Notes: generated by a model from the sequence alone, not told the origin. A DNA stretch of 64,000 bases from Algisphaera agarilytica (GCF_014207595.1 NZ_JACHGY010000001.1:2920836-2984835); one strand, 5' to 3'; numbered from the stretch's first letter, positions 42,416 through 53,441 are shown. A program made the numbers and translations.

Positions 42416-43027
42416 GTGAATTTCCTGGCCCACCTGTATCTGGCCGACGACAGCCCCGCATCGATGATCGGGAACCTGTTGCCCGATCTGTACCGGGGTC
42501 GGCTGCCTGATGACCTTGACCCGGTCGTTTTGCGGGGGGTGAAGCGTCACCGCCAGGTGGATGTCTTGACCGACTCGCATCCCCTGTTCGAGCGGTCGCG
42601 GGCCCGGCTGCGGTCGAAGCACGGCCGATACTCCGGGATTCTGGTTGATGTGTTCTACGATCACGTGCTGTCCGTGCGGTGGGCGGAGTATCACTCTGAG
42701 CCGCTGCCGGACTTTATTGCCAGGGCGTACGAGCAGATTTTGTCCGAAGCGCATTTGATGCCGCCCGAGATGCGGGCGATCATGACCATGATGGCTCACG
42801 AGGACTGGCTGAGTAATTACGCAACCGTGGACGGCATCGCGCATACGCTGCGTCGCATGTCGGCGCGGTTGCGCGAGCGGTTCAACCGTGAGGTGGACCT
42901 GGCGTCGGCCGCCGTGGATCTGCGGGAGCAATACGACGGATTTGCCCAGGACTTCACGGGTTTCTTCCCGGAGTTGATGGCTGGCGTGGGCGTTGAGCCA
43001 AGGGGCCGCCGCGGGGGCCAGGCATGA
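42416..43027 (+). CDS. acpH: Acyl carrier protein phosphodiesterase (AcpH-like)
   Basis: 203 residues from a GTG at 42416. Family motifs: MNFLAHLYLADDSP at the start, IGNLLPDLYRG, LRGVKRHRQVDVLTDSHPLF and YSGILVDVFYDHVLSVRWAEY (metal-binding His and Asp of the HD-like fold). The known enzyme removes 4'-phosphopantetheine from acyl carrier protein. A GATAGT -10 box lies 8 bases before the start. The next gene overlaps its end by ATGA, so acpH and lpxR are translated together. Confidence 0.88.
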   Translation: MNFLAHLYLADDSPASMIGNLLPDLYRGRLPDDLDPVVLRGVKRHRQVDVLTDSHPLFERSRARLRSKHGRYSGILVDVFYDHVLSVRWAEYHSEPLPDFIARAYEQILSEAHLMPPEMRAIMTMMAHEDWLSNYATVDGIAHTLRRMSARLRERFNREVDLASAAVDLREQYDGFAQDFTGFFPELMAGVGVEPRGRRGGQA

Positions 43028-44160
43028 TGGATCGTGATTTGGATCGATTCGGGGGCCCACGCCAAGCGGGTTTCCTTGCGGCTGGACTCGCTTGCATCGC
43101 CATGGCCGGGGCGGCGCTCGGCCAAGGTGATCAACCTCAGCCCGAAGAGCCGATCGGTGTCGATGTCGTTCAAGCGGAAGAATCCGTCCTTGAGGACAGC
43201 TCGCCCGCCCAGCCGGCGTCGCTGAGCCTGTTCTTCGAGAACGACGGCACCTTTACCCGCCCCAATCACAACTCCGACCGCCACTACACCTCCGGCCAAG
43301 GCTTTGCCATCGCCCGTCACCAGAACGGTGGGGACGGGATCGCCGATGCATTGAGCCTGGACGCCGACGGCACCGCGTTCGGCCTCACCTTGGTGCAGCA
43401 GATCTACACCCCCGACAACATCAGCGTCTCCGTTCCCGACCCCGACGACCGTCCGTACGTCGGCTATCTCTACCTCGGGACCTATTGGCAGCGTCAACAC
43501 GAGAACGTGTTCGATCATGTCGAACTCGACCTGGGCGTGGTCGGTCCCTCATCTCTGGCGGAGCAGACCCAGGAATGGATCCACGATCTGTTCGCGGAGG
43601 TCGATCCGAACTGGAATACCCAGCTGGGCGATGAGTTTGCGTACAACCTCACGCTCCGGCGAAAGTGGCGGTTCATGCTTTGGGAGGAAGGCGAAGCATC
43701 GCCGGGTGGTGGATACCAGCCCGAAGTCTGGGGGCTACAGCTCATCCCCGAGGTCGGCCTGGATGTGGGTAACGTCCACCGACGGATCAACGCGGGCGGC
43801 ACCTTGCGTTTCGGCTTCAACCTTCCGGACGACTTCGGCCCGGCCCGTCTGATCGACCCCGGCAGCGCGACCGGTCAATCCGTGCAGGGGTTGAGCACGT
43901 ACGCATTCGTCAGGGGTATCGGCCGCTACGTGGAGTGGAACACCTTCATCGAGGGCAGCAACGAGCGCAACCCCAGCCGTTCGGTGTCGCTGGAGCCCTG
44001 GGTCGGCGAGATCGGCGGCGGCTTCGCGGTCGATTGGCGGCACGGCAACTGGACCTTCGGCGCCGCCTACCAGCAGACCTATTTTTCCAGAGAATTTGAA
44101 GAACAGGTCACCGACGACGGCCTAGGCTCAATCGCGCTACGAGTGTTGTACGAGTTTTGA
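43024..44160 (+). CDS. LpxR-family lipid A deacylase, outer membrane
   Basis: 378 residues. Signal sequence near GFLAAGLACIAMAGAALGQ, then an N-terminal linker. The barrel has the family marks FFENDGTF followed by SDRHYTSGQ, then PYVGYLYLGTY, VGPSSLAEQTQEWIH with the catalytic Ser/His region of LpxR, and a C-terminal strand ending in LYEF as for BamA-recognised barrels. LpxR removes the 3'-acyloxyacyl group from lipid A in the outer leaflet. Its presence fits planctomycetes with an LPS-like outer membrane. The reading frame starts within the end of acpH. Confidence 0.85.
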   Translation: MMDRDLDRFGGPRQAGFLAAGLACIAMAGAALGQGDQPQPEEPIGVDVVQAEESVLEDSSPAQPASLSLFFENDGTFTRPNHNSDRHYTSGQGFAIARHQNGGDGIADALSLDADGTAFGLTLVQQIYTPDNISVSVPDPDDRPYVGYLYLGTYWQRQHENVFDHVELDLGVVGPSSLAEQTQEWIHDLFAEVDPNWNTQLGDEFAYNLTLRRKWRFMLWEEGEASPGGGYQPEVWGLQLIPEVGLDVGNVHRRINAGGTLRFGFNLPDDFGPARLIDPGSATGQSVQGLSTYAFVRGIGRYVEWNTFIEGSNERNPSRSVSLEPWVGEIGGGFAVDWRHGNWTFGAAYQQTYFSREFEEQVTDDGLGSIALRVLYEF

Positions 44161-44199
44161 CCCACCTCACAGCTTTTAACTTTTCCCAAGACGCCTCGG

Positions 44200-45066
44200 T
44201 CAGAACAGCGACCCCTGAGAGCTATCCGTAAGCTCTAGCGGGGGAGGGGCGGGCAGATCGAGCAGCGACATCAGGCGTCGGCAGCTCGCCGGGGCGTGGC
44301 CCGCGTAGTTGTTGCCGAAGTATCCGTAGATATTACGCACCGGGCTTTCGTCGCGCAGGAACGGCCGGAGCTGCCGCATCCACCAATCCAGTCTCGGGGT
44401 GGGATCTACGACCTCAGCGTTGTCGGTCGGGATCTGGTCGTGATGCCCCACCCATCGGATGAACAGGAAATCGCTGGTCACGATCAGCGGGCGCGGGGCG
44501 CGTTTGTCGCCTTGGTACGCCGCGTCATCCGGCGATACCCCCGAGACCGCCACGGTGGGCTGATCGACGGCCGCCCAAGCGATATTGCGTTCCCGGAAGA
44601 GCCGTACCGTGTCGTCTGACCACCACGAGTCGTGACGCAGCTCAATCGCAAAACGGATCCCTTGCCCCGCCTGGTCGAGCACATCCAGGAGTTTGATCAG
44701 GTCTTGACGCCGCACCGACACAAAGCTGGGCGGGAACTGCAGCAGCACGATGCCGAGCTTGTCGCCCAACTCACGCATCGTGTCGAGAAACTCACACATC
44801 AGGCTGAGCGTCAAGTCGGCCCCGACCAGCCCTTCGTGGGTGATGTTGCGCGGGGTCTTCACGCTGAACGTGAACCCGTCCGGCGTGACCTGGGCCCAAC
44901 GCTCCACGCGGTCGCGGGGCGGCATCGCATGGAAGGTGGTGTCGATTTCGATCGTGTTGAACTGGCGGGCGTATCGCGCTAACCGATCCTCGGGCTTGGT
45001 CCCCGGCGGGTAGAAGCTTCCGGTCCAACCCGGGTAGGCGAAGCCGATGGTGCCGAGGTGGATCAT
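44200..45066 (-). CDS. DUF72-family protein (YecE-like TIM barrel)
   Basis: 288 residues. DUF72 is a UV-endonuclease-like TIM-barrel family of unknown activity. Motifs: IHLGTIGFAYPGWTGSFYPPG, YARQFNTIEIDTTFHAMPP, FTFSVKTPRNITHEG, LGIVLLQFPPSF, FAIELRHDSWW and IRWVGHHDQ, and near the end YGYFGNNYAGHAPASCR. The frame is open to 45876 upstream but the DUF72 sequence begins exactly at the ATG at 45066, where TATCAT, six bases, ATG forms a leaderless promoter. Cytosolic. Confidence 0.93.
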   Translation of the reverse strand: MIHLGTIGFAYPGWTGSFYPPGTKPEDRLARYARQFNTIEIDTTFHAMPPRDRVERWAQVTPDGFTFSVKTPRNITHEGLVGADLTLSLMCEFLDTMRELGDKLGIVLLQFPPSFVSVRRQDLIKLLDVLDQAGQGIRFAIELRHDSWWSDDTVRLFRERNIAWAAVDQPTVAVSGVSPDDAAYQGDKRAPRPLIVTSDFLFIRWVGHHDQIPTDNAEVVDPTPRLDWWMRQLRPFLRDESPVRNIYGYFGNNYAGHAPASCRRLMSLLDLPAPPPLELTDSSQGSLF

Positions 45067-45072
45067 GGCCGA

Positions 45073-45078
45073 ATGATA
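45073..45078 (-). promoter_or_regulatory. -10 box of a predicted leaderless mRNA (DUF72)
   Basis: On the minus strand TATCAT, six bases, then the ATG at 45066; GCGACA lies at the right distance for a -35 box. Confidence 0.6.
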
Positions 45079-45195
45079 GATCGCGGCTCGGACGGTGTCG
45101 CCCGGGGTGGGGTTATACTTGACCCGCTGTATCGGTTTGAGCGAACAACAACCGTTCGGAGCGTTGGCTTCGAGCCGTGATTGAGGGTGTGTGAT

Positions 45196-47040
45196 TTGAA
45201 TAATGATCCGGTTAGTCTGCGCGGACACCTGTTTCGGACCCGAGTGATCGCGTGGGTTGTGATCGTGGCGTTGGGGGTGTTGATCTACCTGTTGATCGAT
45301 GGCGACGGGGCGTTGCCGGGCGCCAAGCCGATCAGCCAGGGCGAGCCCTGGGTGCCCGTGCAGGGGTACGAGCTCCGTTCTTTGGTGCTTGCGGACTACG
45401 ACCGCGCGATGGCGTCCAACGATTTGATCCGCGTGGCCGAGATCAATGGGCAGTTGGCTCAGGAAGCGACCCTCCGCAGCAAAGCCGTGCTCGACGCCTG
45501 GATGACCTGGCGGCACCCCGAGACCGGGCTCTTCCCGCAGTCCGAAGACAAGCCGGAGTGGAACTACCGAAACACCGCCGCCGACTGCTTCGGCTTCCTC
45601 ATCCACGCCGCGATGCACACCAGCGACGACGCTGCGCTGGCGCTGCTCAGTGAAACCATCCGCAAGGAAACGGCCCTCGCGGAAAAAGGTGCGCTCTGCC
45701 AACCCGCGAAGTACGACACCGCCAAGCCAATCTCCGAAGACCACGACGAGTTGCTCTTCGCCTCCAGCGAGTACGTCAAAGACGGCTTGATCAGTGTCTA
45801 CGAACGTACCGGCGACGAGCAGGTCTACGACCGCATGACCGAGGTGCTCGACAACATCCTTGCCAACATGAAGCACGAGTCGGACTTCGGCCTGCTGCCG
45901 TCCACCCGCTCTGAACCCAACGGCAACATGCTGCAGATGTGTTCACGGCTGGCGTACCGGGAAGGCGGCGAGAAGTATGCCGACCTCGCGGGACGCTTGG
46001 CCGACGCGGTGGTCGCTCAGATGCTACCCGCCAACCACGGCCTGCCCGCGCACTACTTCGATTTCACCAGCAACAAGGTCATCGAGAGCAAAGCCATGCT
46101 CCGCGACCACGGCAACGAGTTGCCCGTCGGGCTGGCCGAGGCGTTTGCTTTGGCGGTGAGTCGGCTGGATGAACCGGAGTGGAAGGAACGCGCCGACCGC
46201 TGGGCCGAGCCGATGATGAACATGTTCGAGTTGATCTTCGCCCACGGCATCAACGAAGACGGGCTGATCGGTAACACCATCGACCCCGCGACCATGACGC
46301 TCAGCGACACGCGGCCCAGCGACAACTGGGGCTACATCTTCTGCGGCGTGTTGCTTTTTGCCGAGTCGGCCCGGACACACGGCGAACTAGGAACCGATCG
46401 GATCGATGCGCTTCTGGCAAAGCTTGATGGTGTGGTCGAAGCGGTGAGTCAAACCAACGGCCTGCCTTGGCAGGGCGGTAATTTCGACGGCTACGCCGAC
46501 AGCCTGGAGAGCGCGTTGTACATGGCGGCGTACCGTCCGAGCACTGCGGCGATGATGTTGCCATGGGTCGATCGGCAGATCGACATGATGTACCAGGTGC
46601 AGGCGGCGGACGGTTTTGTGGGGCGGACGTATCTCGATGGCAACTTCATCCGTACGTCATTGATGTACGCCGACCAGAAGCAGGGCGGTTGGCGGTTAGA
46701 GCCGTGGAATCCCGGCACGCGTGTCGGGTATGCGAAGGATGAATCGACCGGCAAGGCAGTGTTGGTTGTGGCGACTGCGGATGGATACGAAGGCTCGCTG
46801 GTGCCGGACACCTCGCGTCATGCGGAGTTGCTTGGGCTTTCGTGGAATTGGCCGCGGCTGAATAGTTGGCCGGAGTGGAGTGATCGGAGCCGTACAACCC
46901 AGTCACGTTTTATTGAAGGCGGGGTTGTTCGCGATAGTTCAGAGTTGCCGCTAACGGGATATCGCTTGGATTTGAAGGCGGGGGAATCGTTGGTCGTTGA
47001 ATTCACGCTCAAGCCAGAAGAAAACGCCGCAGGCGAGTGA
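45196..47040 (+). CDS. Membrane-anchored six-hairpin glycosidase-like protein
   Basis: About 614 residues from a TTG at 45196, chosen because GAGGG sits 8 bases upstream; a TTG at 45181 and a GTG at 45187 are also in frame. One N-terminal membrane helix (VIAWVVIVALGVLIYLLI). The rest alternates paired helices with loops bearing conserved aromatic and acidic residues (WNYRNTAADCFGFLIHAAMHT, NHGLPAHYFDF, DNWGYIFCGVLLF, NGLPWQGGNFDGYADSLESALYM), the plan of alpha/alpha-toroid glycan enzymes, then a small C-terminal beta domain. Exact activity unknown. A bidirectional-looking hairpin follows the stop. Confidence 0.72.
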   Translation: MNNDPVSLRGHLFRTRVIAWVVIVALGVLIYLLIDGDGALPGAKPISQGEPWVPVQGYELRSLVLADYDRAMASNDLIRVAEINGQLAQEATLRSKAVLDAWMTWRHPETGLFPQSEDKPEWNYRNTAADCFGFLIHAAMHTSDDAALALLSETIRKETALAEKGALCQPAKYDTAKPISEDHDELLFASSEYVKDGLISVYERTGDEQVYDRMTEVLDNILANMKHESDFGLLPSTRSEPNGNMLQMCSRLAYREGGEKYADLAGRLADAVVAQMLPANHGLPAHYFDFTSNKVIESKAMLRDHGNELPVGLAEAFALAVSRLDEPEWKERADRWAEPMMNMFELIFAHGINEDGLIGNTIDPATMTLSDTRPSDNWGYIFCGVLLFAESARTHGELGTDRIDALLAKLDGVVEAVSQTNGLPWQGGNFDGYADSLESALYMAAYRPSTAAMMLPWVDRQIDMMYQVQAADGFVGRTYLDGNFIRTSLMYADQKQGGWRLEPWNPGTRVGYAKDESTGKAVLVVATADGYEGSLVPDTSRHAELLGLSWNWPRLNSWPEWSDRSRTTQSRFIEGGVVRDSSELPLTGYRLDLKAGESLVVEFTLKPEENAAGE

Positions 47041-47052
47041 CCTGCGGCGTTT
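47022..47052. terminator. Bidirectional terminator between convergent genes
   Basis: Perfect 12-bp stem AAACGCCGCAGG with CCTGCGGCGTTT and a 7-nt loop, overlapping the last codon. It ends in TTTCG on the plus strand and TTTTCTTCT on the minus strand, so it can serve both the anchored-protein gene and the sugar kinase gene. Confidence 0.7.
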
Positions 47053-47108
47053 CGTAGATATTTGGTTGTCGAGCGTCGATCAGAGATCGACGGCTAAACG
47101 TCGAGCGT

Positions 47109-48197
47109 TTAGCGGACGATGCGGGCGCTGCCGCCGTCGGCGGTGCGGTTCAGCTCGGTGCGGTTGAGCTGGCTGGTGTCGCCGCGGGTGGACATGATGA
47201 GCGCGCCGTGGGCGACGCCGAGGTCGACGCAGCGTTGGGGCTCTTCGCCGGTGAGGAAGCCGAAGGTGAAGCCCGACGCGAAGCCGTCGCCGCCGCCGAC
47301 GCGGTCTTCGATCTCGAGGCGGGGCATGTCCAGGCCCTGGTAGAACGTGCCGTCGTTCCACATGATGGCCGACCAGTCGTTGATCAGGGCGGTCTTCACG
47401 CTGCGGAGCGTGGTGCCGACGACCTTGATGTTGGGGAAGTCTTTGACGACCTGGTTGACCATGTTCTTGAACGCGCCGGTGTCGAGGTCGTCGGTCGATT
47501 CGATGTCAACGCCTTCGACGTGGTAGCCCAGGACTTTTTCGAAGTCTTCTTCGTTGCCGATGAGGCAGTCGATGTAGGGCACGAGGGGCTTGGTGGTGGC
47601 GATGGCTTCTTCGGAGGTCCACAGACGGCCGCGGAAGTTCAGGTCATACGACACGATGGTGCCGGCTTCGTGGGCGGCTTTCACCGCCTCGGCGACGACC
47701 TGGCGGGTGTTTTCCGAGAGGGCGGTGAAGATGCCGCCGGTGTGCAGCCAGCGGACGCCGCGGGTTTCGAAGAGGTGTTTCCAGTCGACTTCGCCGGGCT
47801 TGATGCCCGCGGTGGCGGAGTGGGCCCGGTCGTAGAGGGTGGCCGAGCCACGCTTCGATACGCCGACTTCGGTGAAGTTCAGGCCGACGCGGTCGGTGGT
47901 GCCGAAGCCGTCGTATTCGCGTTCAACAACGTTGGAAACATCAACGCCAGCCGAGCGGGCGTGGTTGCGGATGATGGCGCCCATGGGCGAGCTGTTGAGT
48001 CCACCGACCCAGCCGGTGCGGAGGCCGAGGCGGGTCAGGGCGTAGGCGACGTTGTACTCGCCGCCGCCGACGGAGACTTCGAGTTCCTTGGCGAACTCGA
48101 TACGGCCGTGGCCGGGCGGCGAGAGGCGGATCATGCACTCGCCCAGGGAGACGAGGTCGAGTTCACACGAGTCGGCGGGTTTGACGTTGAGGCTCAT
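47109..48197 (-). CDS. kdgK: PfkB-family sugar kinase, 2-keto-3-deoxygluconate kinase-like
   Basis: 362 residues. PfkB fold: N-terminal GECMIRLSPPGHGR, then VSVGGGEYNVAYALTRLGLRTGWVGGLN, ADP-binding and catalytic end DRVGGGDGFASGFTFGFLTG where the usual GAGD is GGGD. KDG kinases of Phycisphaerae and Bacteroidetes often have the TxxxxxGECMIRL start and extra C-terminal residues, and this one is 40-50 residues longer than the usual 310. KDG comes from uronate or alginate breakdown, a fitting diet for a marine planctomycete, but a role with other sugars is possible. Its 5' leader is long (see 48198-48535). Confidence 0.8.
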   Translation of the reverse strand: MSLNVKPADSCELDLVSLGECMIRLSPPGHGRIEFAKELEVSVGGGEYNVAYALTRLGLRTGWVGGLNSSPMGAIIRNHARSAGVDVSNVVEREYDGFGTTDRVGLNFTEVGVSKRGSATLYDRAHSATAGIKPGEVDWKHLFETRGVRWLHTGGIFTALSENTRQVVAEAVKAAHEAGTIVSYDLNFRGRLWTSEEAIATTKPLVPYIDCLIGNEEDFEKVLGYHVEGVDIESTDDLDTGAFKNMVNQVVKDFPNIKVVGTTLRSVKTALINDWSAIMWNDGTFYQGLDMPRLEIEDRVGGGDGFASGFTFGFLTGEEPQRCVDLGVAHGALIMSTRGDTSQLNRTELNRTADGGSARIVR

Positions 48198-48535
48198 AGC
48201 GATGGGGTCCTGAAAACGGGATGAAGAGGTCGGAGGTGTTGCCGGTAGTCCGAGCCGTTCACGTTCTATAGAAGAACGGGGCTGACGGACGCGGGGTTGG
48301 GGGGTGGAGCGTCACCGTCAGGAAGGTCGGGTTGGCAGCACGTCGGCCGATCACGTGATCGACCTGATCCTGCCGCACGTCCCTCCTGACACCACCACCG
48401 TGCCCGGGTCGTTTCCCAGGCGGTGAAACTTGCCTGGGGCGATCCGGGGTGGGGCCGACGACCTCCGTGCGGAGTCGAGTGCAGTAGTTTGCCACAGGAA
48501 AGCGGGGCGTCAAGGCCCGAAGCGCTAACCGGTCC
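48198..48535 (-). promoter_or_regulatory. Leader and possible operator region of the sugar kinase
   Basis: No gene is seen. On the minus strand TTGACG (near 48509-48514), 16 bp, CAAACT forms a possible promoter, giving a leader of about 280 nt. Within it are a perfect 14-bp palindrome CGATCACGTGATCG (48348-48361) flanked by GGCAG/CTGCC, and a stem CCAGGC/GCCTGG near 48415-48437. The palindrome could be an operator for a LacI-type or other dimeric regulator; no known riboswitch was recognised. Confidence 0.45.
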
Positions 48536-49042
48536 TCAATGGTTGTGGCCGCTGTGATCGCCGTGGCCGTGGTGATCGTGGCCGTGGTGGTCATGGGGCT
48601 TGGCCAGCGGGGTGAAATCGAGCTCAGCGTCTTCGGGCAGGGGGCTGAGCTGGGTGGCGGTCCAGCCCTGGTCTTCGCCGCCCCAGGTGACCACAAACGT
48701 CACTTCGACCTTGTCGTCCACGGAAAATGAGCTCAGGTCCAGGTCATCCGCGACGGGGAACGGCATGGTCATGGTGTCCATCCCCACGGTTTTCCCCTGA
48801 GCATCCACAAAATCGGGGATGGCTTCGTGCTTCACGTTGAGGCTGGAAGCGGGGTTATCGGGGTACGGCAGGGTGGAGATGACCCCCCGAACCACGTAGG
48901 TCGTGGAGGTCGGCTCGGCCGAATCGACGGCTTCCGGGCCCGATTGGGGGCCACTGTCGGAGCATCCTGTGGAAAAAACCAGGCCGAGGCTGAGGGCGGG
49001 AAACGCGAGAAAACAAGCGGTTTTGCGGGGAATAAGCGGCAT
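48536..49042 (-). CDS. CusF-like copper-binding lipoprotein with His-rich tail
   Basis: 168 residues. Lipobox STGC (Cys27). Domain with the CusF/copper-binding plan: TYVVRGVISTLPYPDN, LNVKHEAIPDFVDAQG, VGMDTMTMPFPVADD (Met-rich metal site MDTMTM) and FSVDDKVEVTFVVTW. The C-terminus has a His/Asp tail (HDHHGHDHHGHGDHSGHNH) likely to bind Cu or Ni. Periplasmic or outer-membrane metal chaperone. TACACT is found upstream on the minus strand at about 49079 as a possible -10. No CusA/B/C or copper ATPase is next to it. Confidence 0.85.
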   Translation of the reverse strand: MPLIPRKTACFLAFPALSLGLVFSTGCSDSGPQSGPEAVDSAEPTSTTYVVRGVISTLPYPDNPASSLNVKHEAIPDFVDAQGKTVGMDTMTMPFPVADDLDLSSFSVDDKVEVTFVVTWGGEDQGWTATQLSPLPEDAELDFTPLAKPHDHHGHDHHGHGDHSGHNH

Positions 49043-49697
49043 CGTGGGGCTCCGGGGGGAACGGTTTGGGGTGATGGTTCAGTGTAGTCCGATCCTTGAG
49101 TTGACGCGGCGAGTTAGATTTGCTTTAATACGCGTCGCTGGCAAGATTCTGCCGGGCGAAAGCCCTGGCCCAATGGTCTGCCCGGCCGGTAAAACATTCT
49201 TTAAAAAAGAGTTCAGAACTGGCCTTGACAGATCGAATCGCAACCGTATGATGCCTCGCCCATCACCGCACGGTGAACGGGAGTGGTACCTGCCCTCGGC
49301 AGAATGCCGAGCGGGTGATACGCCCGCCAAAGCCGATCTTTGACAAGTGAACAGTTGGGAAATCGCCGCGAGGATGTGCCCGCCTTCTCTCACCGCCACA
49401 GGTGTTGAAGGTGGGATAAATCTCCAATCAGCCGTGACACTTCACACGTCACGGTGGGGACACATTCTTGTGGATCGCCAAGGCACGACTTCACAGAGTG
49501 CCTTGGTTAAAGAAAGTGAGTAACCCCTAAAACCTCGGGCTCTTAGCCGACCCGAGGTCAACCCGAGCGAACCCTTGTGGATGGTTCGGGTTGTAGACCA
49601 CTTCGATGACTGATCTTTTGATCGGGAAATCGAGGGACAGGTCAACCTTCATTGAAGACAACCGCCGACACTTTGAGGTCGGCTCGTCAACAAAACA
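49043..49697 (+). promoter_or_regulatory. Promoter and leader of the 16S rRNA gene
   Basis: TTGACA (49225-49230), 16 bp, TATGAT (49247-49252), with an A/T-rich stretch upstream (about 49190-49212, TTTAAAAAAG) of UP-element type. The leader contains a boxA-like GATCTTTGACAA (49335-49346) at the start of the processing stem, and then hairpins up to 49697. No open reading frame is credible here. Confidence 0.8.
49335..49368 (+). other. 5' arm of the 16S processing stem
   Basis: TGACAAGTGAACAGTTGGG (49341-49359) and flanks are complementary to 51360-51395 beyond the 16S gene. The two arms would close the pre-16S into a loop and form a double-strand target for RNase III. Confidence 0.88.
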
Positions 49698-51541
<1,844 letters not shown>

Positions 51542-53170
51542 ATGCATCGGCGTTTGGCATTTTCTTTTATCGCGGTCTTTGTTCCCGTTGCGTTCGCCCA
51601 GCCACCTACTCCTGGGCCAGATACGACCTTCTACGAAGCGCCTTTGGACGAGGAAGGTTACGTCGATTACGTCGCGGCGCTGAACGCCGAGTTCAACGAC
51701 CCGCCGGTAAAGCCCGAAACCAACGCCTTTCTGGGTATTCTCAATCAGGTCGATACGACGGACTGGCCTGAGGGACATATCCCCGCGCTTTACTCGGCGC
51801 TCGGTGTCGAGCAGCCCAACGACGATCGACAGCTGTTCATCACCTTTATGGAGTACGCCGACGTTCGCGGCTTACCCCAAGCCCCACCATTCGATTGGGA
51901 GAACGCCGCGCCCGATGAGGAGCCCCCGCCGCCTCCGGCAGGTACCGCTGATGCGATGGAAGAGCGAGCTTACAGCAAACCCTGGACTGCAGAGGAACTG
52001 CCCGAGGTCGCGCGTTGGTTGGATTCGATAGAGGTTCCCCTCGACGCCATCGTCGAAGCAACCAAGCTCCCAACTTACTACGCCCCGCTTGTTCGGCCAC
52101 ATGAATACGCCACCATGATTGAAATCCTTCTGCCGCATCTGGGCACCCACCGCGCGATCGGAAGGTCTCTCAGTATGCGTGCCCGGATGAATCTAGCCGT
52201 GGGGAATCTCGACGCTGCCATCGACGACTGGGCCGCAATCAAGCGGCTAGGCCGTCTTCAAAAACAAGAACCATTTCTAATCTGCAATCTTGTGGGGATA
52301 TCATTGCAGCCTCTCTCGCATGACCTGCTCGCTTTGATCCTGTCGCAGCCGGGAATCGAGGCGCAACACATCCAAGAAATGCGAGACATCATGAATCGCC
52401 TCCCTACCGGTGAGTCGATGGCTCGGGTGATTCAGAGATGCGAGCGTGTGATGCCACTCGACCTTCTAACTCGAGCGTCACGCGGACAGGTCGATGCGCT
52501 CGAGATGATCCAAGTCATGCAATCTTTAGTGTTGCGTAATGAGCCGGTTACCTATGCGGTCCGCGTTCCGGAGCCAGATCCACTCACAGGGTTAATCTCT
52601 GATCCGAAATTTGATTTAGACCGTGCTCTTAGACGGGGCAATGCCGCTTGGGTGGGGTGGTTTGGGGATGTGCCGGATGACTACCAAGCGTTTGCGGCTT
52701 CGGTGCAGCATATTGAAGCCGATATCCATCAACGTTCTGCCGCAGCCATGCAGCAAGCGCAAAGGCTGCTACAGATCGGAAAAACCGGGATACCGGAATC
52801 CGCTGATATTGGCTTAATCGTAGATCAAACTGCTGATCTGATACTCGCAATATGCACGCCTGGCTTTAGCGCCGCGATCCGTACTGAACGGCAATCCGAT
52901 GCTCAGGCTTCGCTGGAACCTACCGCCTTGGCGTTAGAGAGATATCGACTCGACCGTGGTCAATACCCCCCGTTACTCCAGTCGCTGGTTCCCGATTACA
53001 TCGAAGCCTTGCCCCCCGACATGTTCAGTAATAAATCGTTGCGTTACCGTCGCGATGGGGCGGGCTATATGCTTTATAGCGTGGGGACAAACTTAGTTGA
53101 CGACGGTGGCATCCATGATTTTTCCGACGGGGACATTGTTTTACGTGTTCCGTGGTCACTAGAAAATTAA
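51542..53170 (+). CDS. Exported protein with pseudopilin-like C-terminal domain
   Basis: About 542 residues from the ATG at 51542 (the frame is open from 51500). Signal peptide MHRRLAFSFIAVFVPVAFAQ. Central part is helical with conserved Pro-rich and Trp residues; the final about 90 residues, from PTALALERYRLDRGQYPPLLQSL to LYSVGTNLVDDGG, match the C-terminal domain of GspG-like or planctomycete prepilin-associated proteins (ALxxYRxDxGxYP...LxPxY). The whole is a planctomycete-type protein of unknown role. GC is lower than the flanking genes. Confidence 0.78.
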   Translation: MHRRLAFSFIAVFVPVAFAQPPTPGPDTTFYEAPLDEEGYVDYVAALNAEFNDPPVKPETNAFLGILNQVDTTDWPEGHIPALYSALGVEQPNDDRQLFITFMEYADVRGLPQAPPFDWENAAPDEEPPPPPAGTADAMEERAYSKPWTAEELPEVARWLDSIEVPLDAIVEATKLPTYYAPLVRPHEYATMIEILLPHLGTHRAIGRSLSMRARMNLAVGNLDAAIDDWAAIKRLGRLQKQEPFLICNLVGISLQPLSHDLLALILSQPGIEAQHIQEMRDIMNRLPTGESMARVIQRCERVMPLDLLTRASRGQVDALEMIQVMQSLVLRNEPVTYAVRVPEPDPLTGLISDPKFDLDRALRRGNAAWVGWFGDVPDDYQAFAASVQHIEADIHQRSAAAMQQAQRLLQIGKTGIPESADIGLIVDQTADLILAICTPGFSAAIRTERQSDAQASLEPTALALERYRLDRGQYPPLLQSLVPDYIEALPPDMFSNKSLRYRRDGAGYMLYSVGTNLVDDGGIHDFSDGDIVLRVPWSLEN

Positions 53171-53339
53171 ACGTATTTCAGGGTGCGTGGACCAGTCAGC
53201 TGACCTTGCCTAAGACCAGGTCTATCTCAGTTGTCTCGCTTACCTTGACGGTCGGGTTGGCTGGTAGATCACTAGGCAACTGATCGATTGCCTTCACGGA
53301 CTAGCCGTAGCCATAAGCTGGGCGGAACTTAAAGCAAGG

Positions 53340-53403
53340 CCCCAACGAATACGCCATGGGGCCCCCTGTTTCGGGAAGCAAGCCCATGGCGTCACGTTGG
53401 GGA
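53340..53403. repeat. 64-bp inverted repeat between convergent genes
   Basis: Outer arms CCCCAACG and CGTTGGGG enclose a second pair CGCCATGGG and CCCATGGCG. It could fold into a long hairpin on either strand. It lies between the ends of the exported-protein gene and the DUF1080 gene. It may be a terminator for both or a further palindromic repeat family. Confidence 0.75.
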
Positions 53404-53441
53404 TGGTTTAGTTAGGACCGTTGCGTTGGACCGTACCGAGT

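Noticed and set aside
48198-48535. Riboswitch in front of the sugar kinase gene
   Set aside because: Several stems are possible, but I saw no conserved core of any class I know.
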